Part shown: one piece after another, positions 36,826 through 46,187 of the stretch
Position numbering within the stretch: the stretch's first letter is position 1
How the letters are laid out: every line of letters starts with the position of its first letter
Assembly (NCBI RefSeq): GCF_000952155.1
Contig: NZ_JYON01000026.1
Coordinates: forward strand, 1 to 64,000
Length of the DNA stretch: 64,000 bases
Source of the DNA: Aliterella atlantica CENA595
Lineage (GTDB): Bacteria; Cyanobacteriota; Cyanobacteriia; Cyanobacteriales; Chroococcidiopsidaceae
Reading direction: 5' to 3'
Notes under the pieces: generated by a model
Told to the model about the DNA's origin: nothing
Database searches by the model: none
The model's input: the letters and a program-made list of their open reading frames with translations, nothing else
Program-made: the position numbers and the translations under genes

Positions 36826-37437
36826 ATGACTAACCTGTTGGTCAAATCCGAACAGATGCCATTGCCAATCGATCTTTCTGCGCTCACCACAATGTCGAAG
36901 TTGAGCGATCGGCAGTTCTATGATTTTTGTCGTACGAATCCAGACTTGCGGATTGAGCGTAATGCCAATGGAGAAATTATCGTTATGCCTCCAGCATTTG
37001 CTGATACTGGAAATCGCAATAGCAGAATTTCTGGACAGCTTTTTATTTGGTCTGAAGCGGACGGGACTGGAGAGGCATTTGATTCTAGTTCGGGCTTTAC
37101 CTTACCCAATGGTGCAACTCGCTCCCCAGATGCAGCATGGATATTGGGCGATCGCTGGAGTGCTTTGTCGCCAGAACAACAAGCATCCTTTGCACCGATC
37201 GCTCCCGATTTTGTAGTGGAATTGCGTTCTAGCAGCGATACGTTGGCGAGTCTGAAGGAAAAGATGGAGGAGTATATTGCTAATGGGGTGCGGTTGGGGT
37301 TGTTAATCGATAGGAAGAATTGTCAAGTTTATGTCTATCGTCGCGATCGAGAACCAGAGATTTTAGACCGTCCCGAATCTGTCAGTTGCGAACCTGAGAT
37401 GCCAATGTTTGCGCTGAAAATGGCAAAGATTTGGTAA
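36826..37437 (+). CDS. Uma2 (DUF820) family nuclease-like protein
   Basis: A 203-residue protein of the Uma2 family, a PD-(D/E)XK fold abundant in cyanobacteria. The core is RSPDAAWI (Asp), then APDFVVELRSSSDTLASLKEKMEEYIANGVRLGLLIDRKNCQVYVYR (about 127-172), where VVELRS is the E-x-K-like strand with Arg in place of Lys. N-terminal SDRQFYDFCRTNPDLRIERNANGEIIVMPP is typical. Its cellular role is unknown. Confidence 0.88.
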   Translation: MTNLLVKSEQMPLPIDLSALTTMSKLSDRQFYDFCRTNPDLRIERNANGEIIVMPPAFADTGNRNSRISGQLFIWSEADGTGEAFDSSSGFTLPNGATRSPDAAWILGDRWSALSPEQQASFAPIAPDFVVELRSSSDTLASLKEKMEEYIANGVRLGLLIDRKNCQVYVYRRDREPEILDRPESVSCEPEMPMFALKMAKIW

Positions 37438-37600
37438 TAAAAAACGCTAATTTCTGCTCGTTGACACAGAGTTATGTAGTGTGTTGACTTACAATGCACC
37501 TTACCAATGCTAGGAAGCCTCAACTGCAACATTAGCAGCTTAGTCCGTCCGCTATATTTAATATTGTTAAACTGCCACAAACACAACAACTCTAAAAAGT

Positions 37601-37810
37601 CTAACTTGTTTTAAGTTGCTCTAGTTTCTGTCGGATTAGCATTTCGACTTCTTCAACCTCAGCATTCGATTTTGGAATATCAAAAGTCTCTGGAGGTGCT
37701 TCAGCCGTGAAACGGTCAACAAAGGCATGAAACGCAGTGCGATCGCTAGGGTGAGCAATGACATAAGCCCTTAGTTCTGCCTTGGTCATAACATTAAAAT
37801 CAGACTTCAT
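37601..37810 (-). CDS. DUF6887-type small protein
   Basis: A 69-residue protein (MKSDFNVMTKAELRAYVIAHPSDRTAFHAFVDRF...) matching, from memory, the cyanobacterial DUF6887 type: an MTKAELRAYVLxH start, then a helical acidic tail. Its ATG overlaps the stop of the upstream DUF6888-type gene (ATGA), so the pair is translationally coupled. The function is unknown; a toxin-antitoxin-like role is inference. Confidence 0.65.
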   Translation of the reverse strand: MKSDFNVMTKAELRAYVIAHPSDRTAFHAFVDRFTAEAPPETFDIPKSNAEVEEVEMLIRQKLEQLKTS

Positions 37811-37983
37811 CGCAAGAACCTCCAGAAACCGTTGCGGTAAATTTCTATTTCTATGTTATCGCCAGCTAGGAGGAACACGTTGCCTGTTCGTTCATCAAGG
37901 CGGACAACGAAAATAGGAGTAAACGTGTTAGTCAAGGATTGGCAAAGGATTACACATCTGATAGCTTGTTCGGCAGTCGGCAA
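37807..37983 (-). CDS. DUF6888-type small protein
   Basis: A 58-residue protein starting at TTG 37983: PTAEQAIRCVILCQSLTN, then TPIFVVRLDERTGNVFLLAG and DNIEIEIYRNGFWRFLR. This is the DUF6888 layout, from memory: an N-terminal helix with a Cys-Gln pair, then beta strands with a VRLDxRTGxVFILAG core. It overlaps the DUF6887-type gene by 4 nt (ATGA). No in-frame ATG exists after the upstream stop, so TTG is the likely start. I know of no characterised member. Confidence 0.65.
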   Translation of the reverse strand: MPTAEQAIRCVILCQSLTNTFTPIFVVRLDERTGNVFLLAGDNIEIEIYRNGFWRFLR

Positions 37984-38036
37984 AATCGATACACCCTATG
38001 AATATGTAATTGTTATAAGCCGTTTACTTGTGCAGA

Positions 38037-38753
38037 TTAAACTAACGCATCTCCACCGTCTACGAGTAGGGTTGCTCCTGTCATAAAACCGTTACCCATA
38101 AGAAATAAAACCGCATCAGCAATTTCTTCTGGTTTCCCAATTCGCTTTACAGGTAGCTTGTCAGCAATTGCTTTAACAACCTCTCCACGCCGATCGCCAA
38201 ACACCCGATCGAGCATATCAGTATCAATCACACCTGCACAAACTGTATTTACTCTGATTGGAGCTAACTCTACTGCTAAGTTCCGAGCAACAGCTTCAAT
38301 TCCCGCATTAGCGGCTCCAGCAACAGCCAAACCAGAATAACCACGACGACCCGCTAACCCTGAAATAAAAACAATCGAACCATTAGGGCGAATTTGAGAA
38401 ACGCTATGTTTTACGACATGGAACGCTCCCCAGATTTTGCTGTCCAATGTTGGACGAAGCTGCTCCATTGTAATTTCTAACAGTGGAGCAGTAGAAGCGT
38501 CTTGAGCGGAGATAAATAAATGGTCAAAAGTTCCAATCTCAACAAATGCTTGCTTAATTGCTAACTCATCCATTACATCTGTAGCGATCGCCTTGACGTT
38601 CTCTCCAATTAAACTTTTCGCTTGCTCCAGTTTGGTTGACGAACGTCCCAAAATGACGACGTTTGCTCCTTCAGAATGCGCTTGCTTTGCAACAGCCAAC
38701 CCAATTCCTGAACTGCCTCCGACTACAACCACAGCTTTGTTTGATAACCGCAT
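38037..38753 (-). CDS. SDR-fold oxidoreductase lacking the usual catalytic Tyr/Lys
   Basis: A 238-residue short-chain dehydrogenase/reductase. The nucleotide site GGSSGIG (about 12-18) and the SxGxA/G strand SIVFISGLAGR are present, and the C-terminus has the usual GxxIDTDML and MTGATLLVDGGDA blocks. The position of the YxxxK catalytic pair instead reads AGAAN in AVAGAANAGIEAVARNLAVEL, so Tyr and Lys are replaced. Such atypical SDRs exist and may have changed chemistry or none. Standalone gene. Confidence 0.85.
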   Translation of the reverse strand: MRLSNKAVVVVGGSSGIGLAVAKQAHSEGANVVILGRSSTKLEQAKSLIGENVKAIATDVMDELAIKQAFVEIGTFDHLFISAQDASTAPLLEITMEQLRPTLDSKIWGAFHVVKHSVSQIRPNGSIVFISGLAGRRGYSGLAVAGAANAGIEAVARNLAVELAPIRVNTVCAGVIDTDMLDRVFGDRRGEVVKAIADKLPVKRIGKPEEIADAVLFLMGNGFMTGATLLVDGGDALV

Positions 38754-38802
38754 TTACACCTCTGACAAACTACGTCGGCTATAGGGGCTGACTTACATAC
38801 AT

Positions 38803-38828
38803 AGACAAAACCCGCAGTTTGGCGGGTT
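38803..38828 (-). terminator. Intrinsic terminator after glcD
   Basis: On the minus strand AACCCGC (38828-38822) pairs with GCGGGTT (38815-38809) over a 6-nt loop, followed by TTTTGTCT. It lies 32 nt after the glcD stop. Stem, GC-rich arms and T-run fit a rho-independent terminator of the glycolate genes. Confidence 0.75.
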
Positions 38829-38859
38829 AAATAATCTATATTTAAAACTCCTCAGCTAG

Positions 38860-40329
38860 TTAAAACCGTTCTACACTTTCAAACTGCTTGTTACTTATAG
38901 CCCTTGCTGCTTCTCCACAAGTGCGGGGTGTGGGGAAGATTTTATCGGGATTGGCTAATCCTTTGGGGTTAAAAGCTGCGCGTACCAACTGCATAGTTTC
39001 TAAATCGGTGTCGGTAAACATATCTGGCATAAAACACTTTTTGTCTGCACCAATACCGTGTTCGCCTGAAATGCTACCACCCACTTTTACGCACAGTTTA
39101 AGGATTTCTCCGCCTAAGTGTTCTACTTGCTCTAATGCTCCTGGTACGGAATTATCGTATAAAATTAGTGGGTGAAGATTGCCGTCGCCTGCATGGAAGA
39201 CGTTGGCAACTTGATAACCGTATTTCTGACTGAGGTTCTCAATTTCCTGCAACACATAAGGTAATTGAGTGCGCGGAATTACTCCATCTTGGACGTAGTA
39301 ATCAGGACTCATTCTACCTGCGGCGGCGAAAGCTGCTTTACGTCCTTTCCAGAGAGTCAGGCGCGTTTCTGGGTCGTTAGCTGTAGTAATATTTCTAGCA
39401 CCATTCTGTTTGCAAATAGCAGCAATTCGCTTCTTATATGCAGCTACTTCTACTTCTAATCCGTCTACTTCTACCAATAAAATAGCTTCGGCATCTCTGG
39501 GATAACAACCTGTGGCAACTACATCCTCTACAGCATTGATGCTGAGGTTGTCCATCATTTCCATCCCGGCGGGGATAATTCCTGCGCTGATAATGTCGGA
39601 AACTGCTGCTCCTGCTGCCTCAACATTGGTAAAATCGGCAAGCAGAACGCAGATGGATTCGGCAGTTTTGAGGATTTTTAAGGTAACTTCTGTGGCAATC
39701 CCTAGCGTCCCTTCTGAACCTACAAATATGCCTGTAAGATCGTATCCAGGCATTTCAGGGATTTGTCCGCCTACCTCTACAATCTCGCCATTAGGAAGCA
39801 CGAGTTTTAATCCTAATACGTGGTTAGTAGTAACGCCATACTTGAGGCAATGTACGCCGCCAGAGTTTTCGGCTACATTACCACCGATGGAGCAAATAAT
39901 TTGGCTAGAAGGATCGGGAGCATAATAAAAACCAGCACCGCTAACTGTTTGCGTTACCCAGTTGTTAATTACTCCTGGCTGAACGACAACTTGCTGATTT
40001 TCTAAGTCTATGCTGAGAATTTGCCGCATTAAGGCTGTGACAATCAAAACGCAATCTTCTGATGGTAATGCGCCCCCAGATAAACCAGTACCCGCACCAC
40101 GCGCAATAAACGGGATAGAATTGCGATCGCATATCTTCACTACTGCTGCTACTTGCTCTGTAGTTCGCGGTAATACTACTACTCCTGGGCGTTGGCGATA
40201 GCTACTCAAACCGTCGCATTCATAAGTCAACAACTCTTCGCCGTGATGCACGACACCGTTTTTGCCCACCACAGCCTCAAATTGCTTGATAATCGGCTTC
40301 CAGTTGCGTTTCTTCTCTTGAATCAGCAT
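38860..40329 (-). CDS. glcD: Glycolate dehydrogenase FAD-linked subunit
   Basis: GlcD oxidises glycolate to glyoxylate in photorespiration, passing electrons on with GlcE and GlcF. It has 489 residues from ATG 40329, which follows AAGGTG; an upstream GTG at 40338 overlaps that Shine-Dalgarno. The PCMH-type FAD domain is marked by PGVVVLPRTTEQVAAVVKIC and ARGAGTGLSGGALPSEDC (about 75-92). The C-terminal FAD-oxidase domain has NVFHAGDGNLHPLIL (about 377-391) and GGSISGEHGIGADK. It follows glcF by 10 nt. Confidence 0.93.
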   Translation of the reverse strand: MLIQEKKRNWKPIIKQFEAVVGKNGVVHHGEELLTYECDGLSSYRQRPGVVVLPRTTEQVAAVVKICDRNSIPFIARGAGTGLSGGALPSEDCVLIVTALMRQILSIDLENQQVVVQPGVINNWVTQTVSGAGFYYAPDPSSQIICSIGGNVAENSGGVHCLKYGVTTNHVLGLKLVLPNGEIVEVGGQIPEMPGYDLTGIFVGSEGTLGIATEVTLKILKTAESICVLLADFTNVEAAGAAVSDIISAGIIPAGMEMMDNLSINAVEDVVATGCYPRDAEAILLVEVDGLEVEVAAYKKRIAAICKQNGARNITTANDPETRLTLWKGRKAAFAAAGRMSPDYYVQDGVIPRTQLPYVLQEIENLSQKYGYQVANVFHAGDGNLHPLILYDNSVPGALEQVEHLGGEILKLCVKVGGSISGEHGIGADKKCFMPDMFTDTDLETMQLVRAAFNPKGLANPDKIFPTPRTCGEAARAISNKQFESVERF

Positions 40330-40339
40330 ATTTATCACC

Positions 40340-41710
40340 TTATTGCTCGATTTTGATACCGCGAATTGAATAATCTAACAACTCAATGGGATGCTTGATA
40401 GGAACTTTCTTATTTTGTAAATTCAAATGCTTGCCGATTTGCAAACTACAACCTGGATTTGCTGAAGCAATCAAATCTGCCCCAGTATTAAGCAAATTAT
40501 CAACTTTTGCCGCACCTAATTCATCAGCTACTTCTGGTTGCAGCATATTATATACGCCAGCACTGCCACAACATAAAGCGGCATCAATTGGTTCTTTTAA
40601 CTGCACTCCTGGAATTTGGCGCAATACTTGGCGCGGTTGGACGCTAATTTTTTGCCCGTGTAATAGGTGACAAGCATCTTGATAGACTAAAGTTAACGGG
40701 CGATCGCTCAACGGTGATAGTTTGGCGGTTAACCCAGCAGTAGCCAAAAACTCTTGCACGTCTTTAACTTTTGCCGCAAATTCTTGGGCTTTTTCCTTAT
40801 ATTCAGGGTCGTCTTGCAACAGATGTCCGTATTCTTTTAAAGTATGACCGCAGCCAGCAGCGTTGATAATTACAGCATCTACATCTGTACCGGAAAAAGC
40901 ATCAATCATCTGTTTAGCTAGGGTTTTGGCTTGTTCTTCTTGCCCTTGGTGGTGAGGCAAAGCAGCGCAACAACCTTGAACTTTGGGAACGACTACTTCG
41001 CAGCCATTTGCTGTCAGTACGCGCACTGTTGCTGTATTCACATCAGAGAAAAATAATCGTTGCACGCAACCCAAAATCATCCCTACTCGATAACGCTTTT
41101 CACCTACTGCGGGAATTGTCGCGGGGATGTCATCTCTAAAGGAACTGAGGGATATTTGCGGCAATACTGATTCCATTGCTGCTAAACGAGGTGAAACTAA
41201 CTTGAGTAACCCCGTAGAACGAACTATTTTCTGCAAGCCTAATTTTTGATATGCAAATAACCCAGTCAGTAACACCCGCACTCGATTGGGATAGGGGAAC
41301 AGAGAGAAAATTAGTTGTCGATATAGCTTATCTGGTAAAGTACGCGGGTAATTACGTTCGACTTGCGGGCGAGTAGCAGCAATTAGCTTGTCATACTGAA
41401 CGCCAGAGGGACAAGTAGTTACGCAAGCAAGACATCCCAAGCAGCTATCAAAATGTTGTGCTGTAGCAGTGTTGAGCGGTGCTTGACCTTCATTAATAGC
41501 ATCCATTAAATAGATTCGCCCTCTAGGTGAATCCATTTCTTTTCCCAATACTCGATAGCTAGGACAAGTAGAAAGACAAAATCCACAATGAACGCAAGCA
41601 TCAATTAGCTTAGGATCGGGGGGGTGATGTTCGTCAAAGCCTTTTAAGTTATTTAACGCTGCTTCTTCTGTAAGCGCAGAATTTGTTATAGAACTTTCTG
41701 AAGTTTGCAT
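40340..41710 (-). CDS. glcF: Glycolate dehydrogenase iron-sulfur subunit
   Basis: A 456-residue subunit with two [4Fe-4S] ferredoxin motifs, CVHCGFCLSTCPSY (about 40-53) and CLGCLACVTTCPSG (about 91-104). Two Cys-rich CCG-type domains follow, with GCVQRLFFSD, VQGCCAALPHHQGQ, DACHLLHGQ and AALCCGSAGVYNM. It links GlcD and GlcE flavins to the quinone pool. The gene is 94 nt downstream of glcE. Confidence 0.93.
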   Translation of the reverse strand: MQTSESSITNSALTEEAALNNLKGFDEHHPPDPKLIDACVHCGFCLSTCPSYRVLGKEMDSPRGRIYLMDAINEGQAPLNTATAQHFDSCLGCLACVTTCPSGVQYDKLIAATRPQVERNYPRTLPDKLYRQLIFSLFPYPNRVRVLLTGLFAYQKLGLQKIVRSTGLLKLVSPRLAAMESVLPQISLSSFRDDIPATIPAVGEKRYRVGMILGCVQRLFFSDVNTATVRVLTANGCEVVVPKVQGCCAALPHHQGQEEQAKTLAKQMIDAFSGTDVDAVIINAAGCGHTLKEYGHLLQDDPEYKEKAQEFAAKVKDVQEFLATAGLTAKLSPLSDRPLTLVYQDACHLLHGQKISVQPRQVLRQIPGVQLKEPIDAALCCGSAGVYNMLQPEVADELGAAKVDNLLNTGADLIASANPGCSLQIGKHLNLQNKKVPIKHPIELLDYSIRGIKIEQ

Positions 41711-41804
41711 GATTTAAAAAGATTTATCTTCAACTATGCTAGCTATTTGCAGCAGGAGAGCAAGAGAGAATAAATTAGTCCTCTTGGCAATCTTTAACTC
41801 AAAA

Positions 41805-43103
41805 CTACAAAAAACGGTTAGGACTTAATAGGTTTTCTGAGTCAAATTGTTGTTTAATGCGTTGCATCAAGTCTATAGCATTGCCGCTGTAGCCCCATAT
41901 ATCTATCTTCTGCTTGATTGCTTGTGGTGCTGTTAAAACTGTCAGGAAACCTTTGTAGGATTGACAAAGCGATCGCATTTGCTCAATTATTTCTATGGTT
42001 GCATCTGCTCCCAATTGCAACGATCCTAAGCCGCTACCGTTATGTATCCAAGCTATTACTTTGTGCGAAGCAATCCTATCTAGCTCTAAAAGTGTTGCTA
42101 CAGCTTGGGCTGGTAATACGCCGATTTTACAAGTAATTGGGGGCGACGAAGATTGCATTTGCATTTGTAATTTCTGCCCTAGTTCTGCTTCCTCATCTCC
42201 TGAGTAGATTTTGCCTTGTAAACCTAACTGCTGTCCGACTTCTAATAGCCTGGTTGATTGCTCTAGTACGCTTTCTTTGAGGCTTCTAAAGCGAGTAATT
42301 AACCCCAATCCCTTACCTATACCCAAACTTGCTACTAAGCCTGTTGATAATATGTCGCTATTGGTAGGAGTTAAAGCCGAAGCGCGTAGGGTGGTGCAAG
42401 CTTTGGCGACTTCTTCTGCTGTACCTGTAAGCGCCGTAGTAGCTGATGTTTCTGGTAAGGGATACACTCTAAAGGTGACTGAGGAAATTGCGCCTAGAGT
42501 GCCGTAAGACCCCGTAAACAGTTTCATCAAGTCATAACCTGCAACATTTTTCACTACTCTTCCCCCAGCCGAAGCAACTTGTCCATCGGCGCGGACAAAA
42601 TTAATTCCTAATAGTTGATCGCGGACGCTACCATATCTTTGCCGCAAAGAACCAGTCGAAGCTGTTGCAACTATTCCTCCCATTGTTGCAGATTGAGGGA
42701 AATCAGGATCTAAAGCCATAAATTGACCGGATTTGGCTAATTGTGCTTGCAAATAAGCGAATTGCATCCCTGCTTCTACAGTTACAGTCAAATCGCCTAC
42801 AGCGTGTTCGATTAATTGCTGCATCCGTTGGGTACTAATTACGATTTGGGCGTTGGCAACTATTCCCCCCCAGCTTAATTTGCTGCCATTACCGCAGACT
42901 AACATTTGCCATTTGTTGCGGTACGCGCAAGTTATTACCTCTGCTAGTTCGGCGGGAGTATGAGGATAGACGATGCAGCTAGGAACAGTTTCCGCAGAAG
43001 TTGCTGCTTTTATCTGTTTTTGCCAGCGTTCGTCTAGGTTTTCCCACTCGCATATTTCTGCTGTACCGATCAGGGGTTTTATTTGGGTGGCGATCGCATT
43101 CAT
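41805..43103 (-). CDS. glcE: Glycolate dehydrogenase FAD-binding subunit GlcE-like
   Basis: A 432-residue protein with the PCMH FAD domain (SCIVYPHTPAELAEVI, CGNGSKLSWGG at about 70-80, and MGGIVATASTGSLRQRYGSVRDQLLG at about 140-165). The C-terminal part is weaker than in GlcD, as usual for GlcE. It is the first of three same-strand genes (glcE, glcF, glcD), together forming a GlcDEF enzyme. The promoter should lie in 43104-43337. Confidence 0.88.
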   Translation of the reverse strand: MNAIATQIKPLIGTAEICEWENLDERWQKQIKAATSAETVPSCIVYPHTPAELAEVITCAYRNKWQMLVCGNGSKLSWGGIVANAQIVISTQRMQQLIEHAVGDLTVTVEAGMQFAYLQAQLAKSGQFMALDPDFPQSATMGGIVATASTGSLRQRYGSVRDQLLGINFVRADGQVASAGGRVVKNVAGYDLMKLFTGSYGTLGAISSVTFRVYPLPETSATTALTGTAEEVAKACTTLRASALTPTNSDILSTGLVASLGIGKGLGLITRFRSLKESVLEQSTRLLEVGQQLGLQGKIYSGDEEAELGQKLQMQMQSSSPPITCKIGVLPAQAVATLLELDRIASHKVIAWIHNGSGLGSLQLGADATIEIIEQMRSLCQSYKGFLTVLTAPQAIKQKIDIWGYSGNAIDLMQRIKQQFDSENLLSPNRFL

Positions 43104-43167
43104 TAGTAATTACCAATCTGTATGAGAATTATTGGACTTCTGAGCAGAATCTACAATGAGTAATGGA

Positions 43168-43197
43168 ACGCAGATGCACGCAGATAAACGCAGATGA
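43168..43197. repeat. Three 10-nt tandem units (ACGCAGAT + 2 nt)
   Basis: ACGCAGATGC, ACGCAGATAA and ACGCAGATGA sit back to back in the spacer between glcE and maf. This short tandem array is of a kind dispersed in cyanobacterial genomes. It has no spacers of the CRISPR type. Confidence 0.7.
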
Positions 43198-43337
43198 AAA
43201 TGTAGGTTGCTTTCTACGACATGAATTTTAACTAAATATAAGACTATAATCTCAACAGTTTTGGTAAATGAGCCGCGCGATCGGAGCTTGTGAAAGATTA
43301 AGCTATATAGCTAATAGCACCTCCGCTAATAGCTAAG

Positions 43338-43937
43338 ATGAATGTTCCTACTTTTGTTCTTGCCTCTGCTTCCCCTGCCCGTCGTCGTTTGTTGCAAAAT
43401 GCTGGTATCGATCCAGTAGTGAAAGTCAGCGATTTTGATGAGTCGCAAGTGCAAAATAACGATCCAGCGCAACTTGTCCAAACTCTAGCTGAATCTAAAG
43501 CCCAAGTCGTCGCCCAGCAGTTTGATTCTGGTTTAATTATGGGTTGCGACTCTGTTTTGCTGGTAGATGGCGAGATTCACGGCAAACCTAAGGATTCTGC
43601 TCAAGCGATCGCTCGTTGGCGTAAAATGCGCGGTAATGTCGGCGAACTCTATACAGGTCATGCTTTAATCGATTTAAGTCAAAATCTTTCTGTAATTCGC
43701 TGTCAAGTTACCCAAGTATTTTTTGCCCCGATAACTGACAAAGCGATCGCTACTTACGTAGCTACTGGCGAACCGCTTAAATGTGCTGGTAGTTTCGCTT
43801 TGGAAGGCTATGGCAGCCTATTTGTAGAGAAAATTGCTGGCTGCCATACAAATGTAATTGGTTTAAGCTTGCCTTTACTGCGGCAAATGCTAGAACAGCT
43901 AGGCTACAGCGTTACCGATTTTTGGCAAGCAACCTAA
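43338..43937 (+). CDS. maf: Maf-family nucleotide pyrophosphatase
   Basis: A 199-residue Maf protein, which hydrolyses non-canonical or modified NTPs to monophosphates. Family motifs are [18 protein letters not shown] (residues 6-23), VSDFDES, a SKAQ block ([10 protein letters not shown]), [11 protein letters not shown] with the catalytic Asp (about residue 71), [17 protein letters not shown] and the C-terminal [14 protein letters not shown]. It overlaps the convergent small gene by 4 nt. Confidence 0.94.
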   Translation: MNVPTFVLASASPARRRLLQNAGIDPVVKVSDFDESQVQNNDPAQLVQTLAESKAQVVAQQFDSGLIMGCDSVLLVDGEIHGKPKDSAQAIARWRKMRGNVGELYTGHALIDLSQNLSVIRCQVTQVFFAPITDKAIATYVATGEPLKCAGSFALEGYGSLFVEKIAGCHTNVIGLSLPLLRQMLEQLGYSVTDFWQAT

Positions 43938-44176
43938 GCAAAGAAGTCACGCACGTTTAAAACTGTTTCTCCATACCCTGGAATCCAAGCTACCCATTCA
44001 TCGGCTGTAAGTTCGCATAGTAGCAATGCTTCATCGTGACTGTAATCGTTGGGTAATTTGTGCAATTGTACCCAAGTATTTGCCTCAAACTCTAAATTAT
44101 TAGGCTGATGCGACCAATCTAACCTTTGCCCTACAGGTAAGATACAAAAGTTTGGTTGGTAATACTTTACTTGCAT
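43934..44176 (-). CDS. Small conserved-looking protein, unknown function
   Basis: An 80-residue protein from ATG 44176 ([21 protein letters not shown]), with an Asp/Glu-rich middle ([37 protein letters not shown]). No membrane helix or signal. An upstream start at 44215 adds a Ser/Arg-rich stretch that looks unlike a protein. The WVAWIPxYGE motif is suggestive of small cyanobacterial proteins of no known role. It converges on maf. Confidence 0.55.
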   Translation of the reverse strand: MQVKYYQPNFCILPVGQRLDWSHQPNNLEFEANTWVQLHKLPNDYSHDEALLLCELTADEWVAWIPGYGETVLNVRDFFA

Positions 44177-44439
44177 TCTTGCCGCTCCTTTACTAGCGCG
44201 ATCGCTACTACACAAACATCTTGTGATTTCTGTATTTTATGTTACAGATAATCGAAGTTAATTGGCAATCAATGTTGAATATCTTTACTTCGCGTTTGCC
44301 TCAATCTAGGCAGAAACGGAAAAATATATCATTACGCGACAGATAAAATCCTGGTAGCGTAGATTTTGAGTGCGTATTAATAAAAGTAACTGCTCAAACT
44401 TCTAAACTTGTAGATATTTCTACTTGGTTTAATCAACTC

Positions 44440-45180
44440 ATGTCGCCAACTTCTACCCCATCACTGCGATCGCAACAACACCCCCTAATTTGCCAGCTAG
44501 CTGACGCAATTGAGGGGAGTTGGCACAAATATCTGGAATTATCCCCTTACCCCATGCCAGCAGAATTAGGCTATGTAGAAGGCAGATTAGAAGGTGAGAA
44601 ACTCACTATTGAAAATCGCTGCTACCAAACACCCCAGTTTCGCAAAATGCACCTGGAACTGGCAAAAGTAGGCACAATGCTAGACATTTTGCACTGCGTC
44701 ATGTTTCCCCGCCCCGAATATGCCTTACCGATGTTTGGCTGCGACTTAGTGGGCGGAAAAGGACAAATTAGCGCTGCGATCGCCGATTTATCGCCGCTAA
44801 ATGCCGAACGGGTTACTACTAGCGCATACAGCAGTCAACTACAAGCTTTACAACAGCACGATTTTAGTGCGGTGCGAGAATTACCACCTTGGGGAGATAT
44901 TTTTTCTGAATTTTGTATCTTCGTGCGTCCAAGTTCGCCTACAGAAGAAGCAATATTTTTGCACAGGGTAGAAGCATTTTTGGAAATACACTGCAAACAA
45001 GCGATCGCATCTTCACCCGTGTCAGCAGAAGAAAAAACAGAAATTATTGAGGCGCAACGTTACTACTGCACCAAACAGCAGCAAAACGACAAAACCCGCC
45101 GAGTTTTGGAAAAAGCATTCGGTAACGAGTGGGCGGAACATTATATGACTACGGTGTTGTTTGACTTGCCAGAATGTTAG
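44440..45180 (+). CDS. pcyA: Phycocyanobilin:ferredoxin oxidoreductase
   Basis: PcyA reduces biliverdin IXa to phycocyanobilin, the chromophore of phycobilisomes and phytochromes. It has 246 residues. Key blocks are [37 protein letters not shown] (about 85-121) with the catalytic His and Asp of the family, and [31 protein letters not shown] (about 150-180). A C-terminal [19 protein letters not shown] closes the fold. Confidence 0.97.
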   Translation: MSPTSTPSLRSQQHPLICQLADAIEGSWHKYLELSPYPMPAELGYVEGRLEGEKLTIENRCYQTPQFRKMHLELAKVGTMLDILHCVMFPRPEYALPMFGCDLVGGKGQISAAIADLSPLNAERVTTSAYSSQLQALQQHDFSAVRELPPWGDIFSEFCIFVRPSSPTEEAIFLHRVEAFLEIHCKQAIASSPVSAEEKTEIIEAQRYYCTKQQQNDKTRRVLEKAFGNEWAEHYMTTVLFDLPEC

Positions 45181-45312
45181 CGATGGGTGGTAGTAGATAA
45201 GCTATCTATCAATCCTAAAAGCTTTTTTTGGCAGATAAGTTCAACGAGCGATAGTTAATTTCCAACTTGGGTCACTTGAAAAATTGATGGGATTTTTGAG
45301 TCATCAACCAAG

Positions 45313-45579
45313 CTATAGTTCATAGTGGCTCCACATTCTGACTACTTTAACCGTATTAATATCTTTCAAAACTTGATAAACCAGACGATGCTGAATATTA
45401 ATGCGGCGCGAATAGTACCCAGCTAGATTACCAACTAATTTCTCGTAGGGCGGTGGGTTTTGAAATGGATTTATTGCTAATACTTCTAGCAATCTTTCGG
45501 CATTAGTCCAAAGTCCAGCTTTAACTAAGTTTTGGGCATCTTTAGCTGCTTGCTTCGTCAGTATTATCTGCCAAGCCAA
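45313..45579 (-). CDS. YoeB/Txe-family toxin
   Basis: An 88-residue RelE-fold mRNA interferase that cuts mRNA on the ribosome. The family layout is clear: AWQIILTKQAAKDAQNLVKAGL, NPFQNPPPYEKLVGNLAGYYSRRINIQHRLVYQV and a C-terminus KVVRMWSHYEL with the His-Tyr pair needed for cleavage. It starts at TTG 45579 and overlaps the antitoxin gene by 38 nt, as usual for such pairs. Confidence 0.9.
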   Translation of the reverse strand: MAWQIILTKQAAKDAQNLVKAGLWTNAERLLEVLAINPFQNPPPYEKLVGNLAGYYSRRINIQHRLVYQVLKDINTVKVVRMWSHYEL

Positions 45580-45823
45580 GTTTCAATTCCTCCAAATTAA
45601 TACATTCTTCTACGGTCGTTTGACCACCCTCAATAATTGACTCTGCCATTCCTGGGATAGAGATTAAATACAGTGTTTCTTGAATAGCATTCCAATCTTC
45701 CTGAGAGACTAATACAGCATTGTTTCGCTGCCCAGTAATTAAAACTTGCTTATGAGCATCAGCAGTTTCGTCAATCAGGCGAAACAGGTTTGCCCTTGCT
45801 TTTGTGGCTGAAAGTACGTCCAT
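45542..45823 (-). CDS. YefM/Phd-family antitoxin
   Basis: A 93-residue antitoxin. The N-terminal DNA-binding part is MDVLSATKARANLFRLIDETADAHKQVLITGQRNNAVLVSQEDWNAIQETLYLIS, the standard Phd/YefM form, followed by an acidic C-terminal tail that binds the toxin. It lies before and overlaps the YoeB gene. The complex is expected to repress its own promoter. Confidence 0.92.
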   Translation of the reverse strand: MDVLSATKARANLFRLIDETADAHKQVLITGQRNNAVLVSQEDWNAIQETLYLISIPGMAESIIEGGQTTVEECINLEELKLGLADNTDEASS

Positions 45824-46056
45824 TAGTTTTTTGCTTCTGTTTTACCCAATTCTAGTACGTTATTGCGTACAAAGCTTGCCGCCTCTAGTAAGGTAGCGAC
45901 AAGCAACGAAGCAAGAAACCGGAATGCGTGCGAGCCTTGATCTAGTTTTGACTTGTGGGTGAGGAGGTAGGACGCTAATTTTCCTCCCCAAGTAGCGGTT
46001 TTAAATAGCTCAATTTTTAGTTCTCTGGTGGCGAATTCCACCTGCGCTGTTGTCAT
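45823..46056 (-). CDS. Doubtful small reading frame upstream of YefM
   Basis: A frame of 77 codons from ATG 46056 (MTTAQVEFATRELKIELF...) ends in a TAA that overlaps the YefM ATG by one base (TAATG). The protein has a basic-hydrophobic composition (SHAFRFLASLLVATLLEAASFVRN) and I recognise no family. Coupling to YefM is suggestive, but an extended form from TTG 46125 looks artificial. It may be a relic or non-coding. Confidence 0.25.
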   Translation of the reverse strand: MTTAQVEFATRELKIELFKTATWGGKLASYLLTHKSKLDQGSHAFRFLASLLVATLLEAASFVRNNVLELGKTEAKN

Positions 46057-46187
46057 TCCTCTTGCTTCTTTCCAAGATGTGCGATCGCATCCACGCCCCA
46101 AAGCGGCGAAAAAAGAGCCGAACAAGCATAAAATTGTACCAATAGTATCTTTGATACAATTGCTTTAAAGATTTACAAGGTAAACTC

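Noticed and set aside
43168-43197. Possible start of a CRISPR array (ACGCAGAT repeats)
   Set aside because: Units are 10 nt, directly adjacent and without unique spacers; this is a short tandem repeat.
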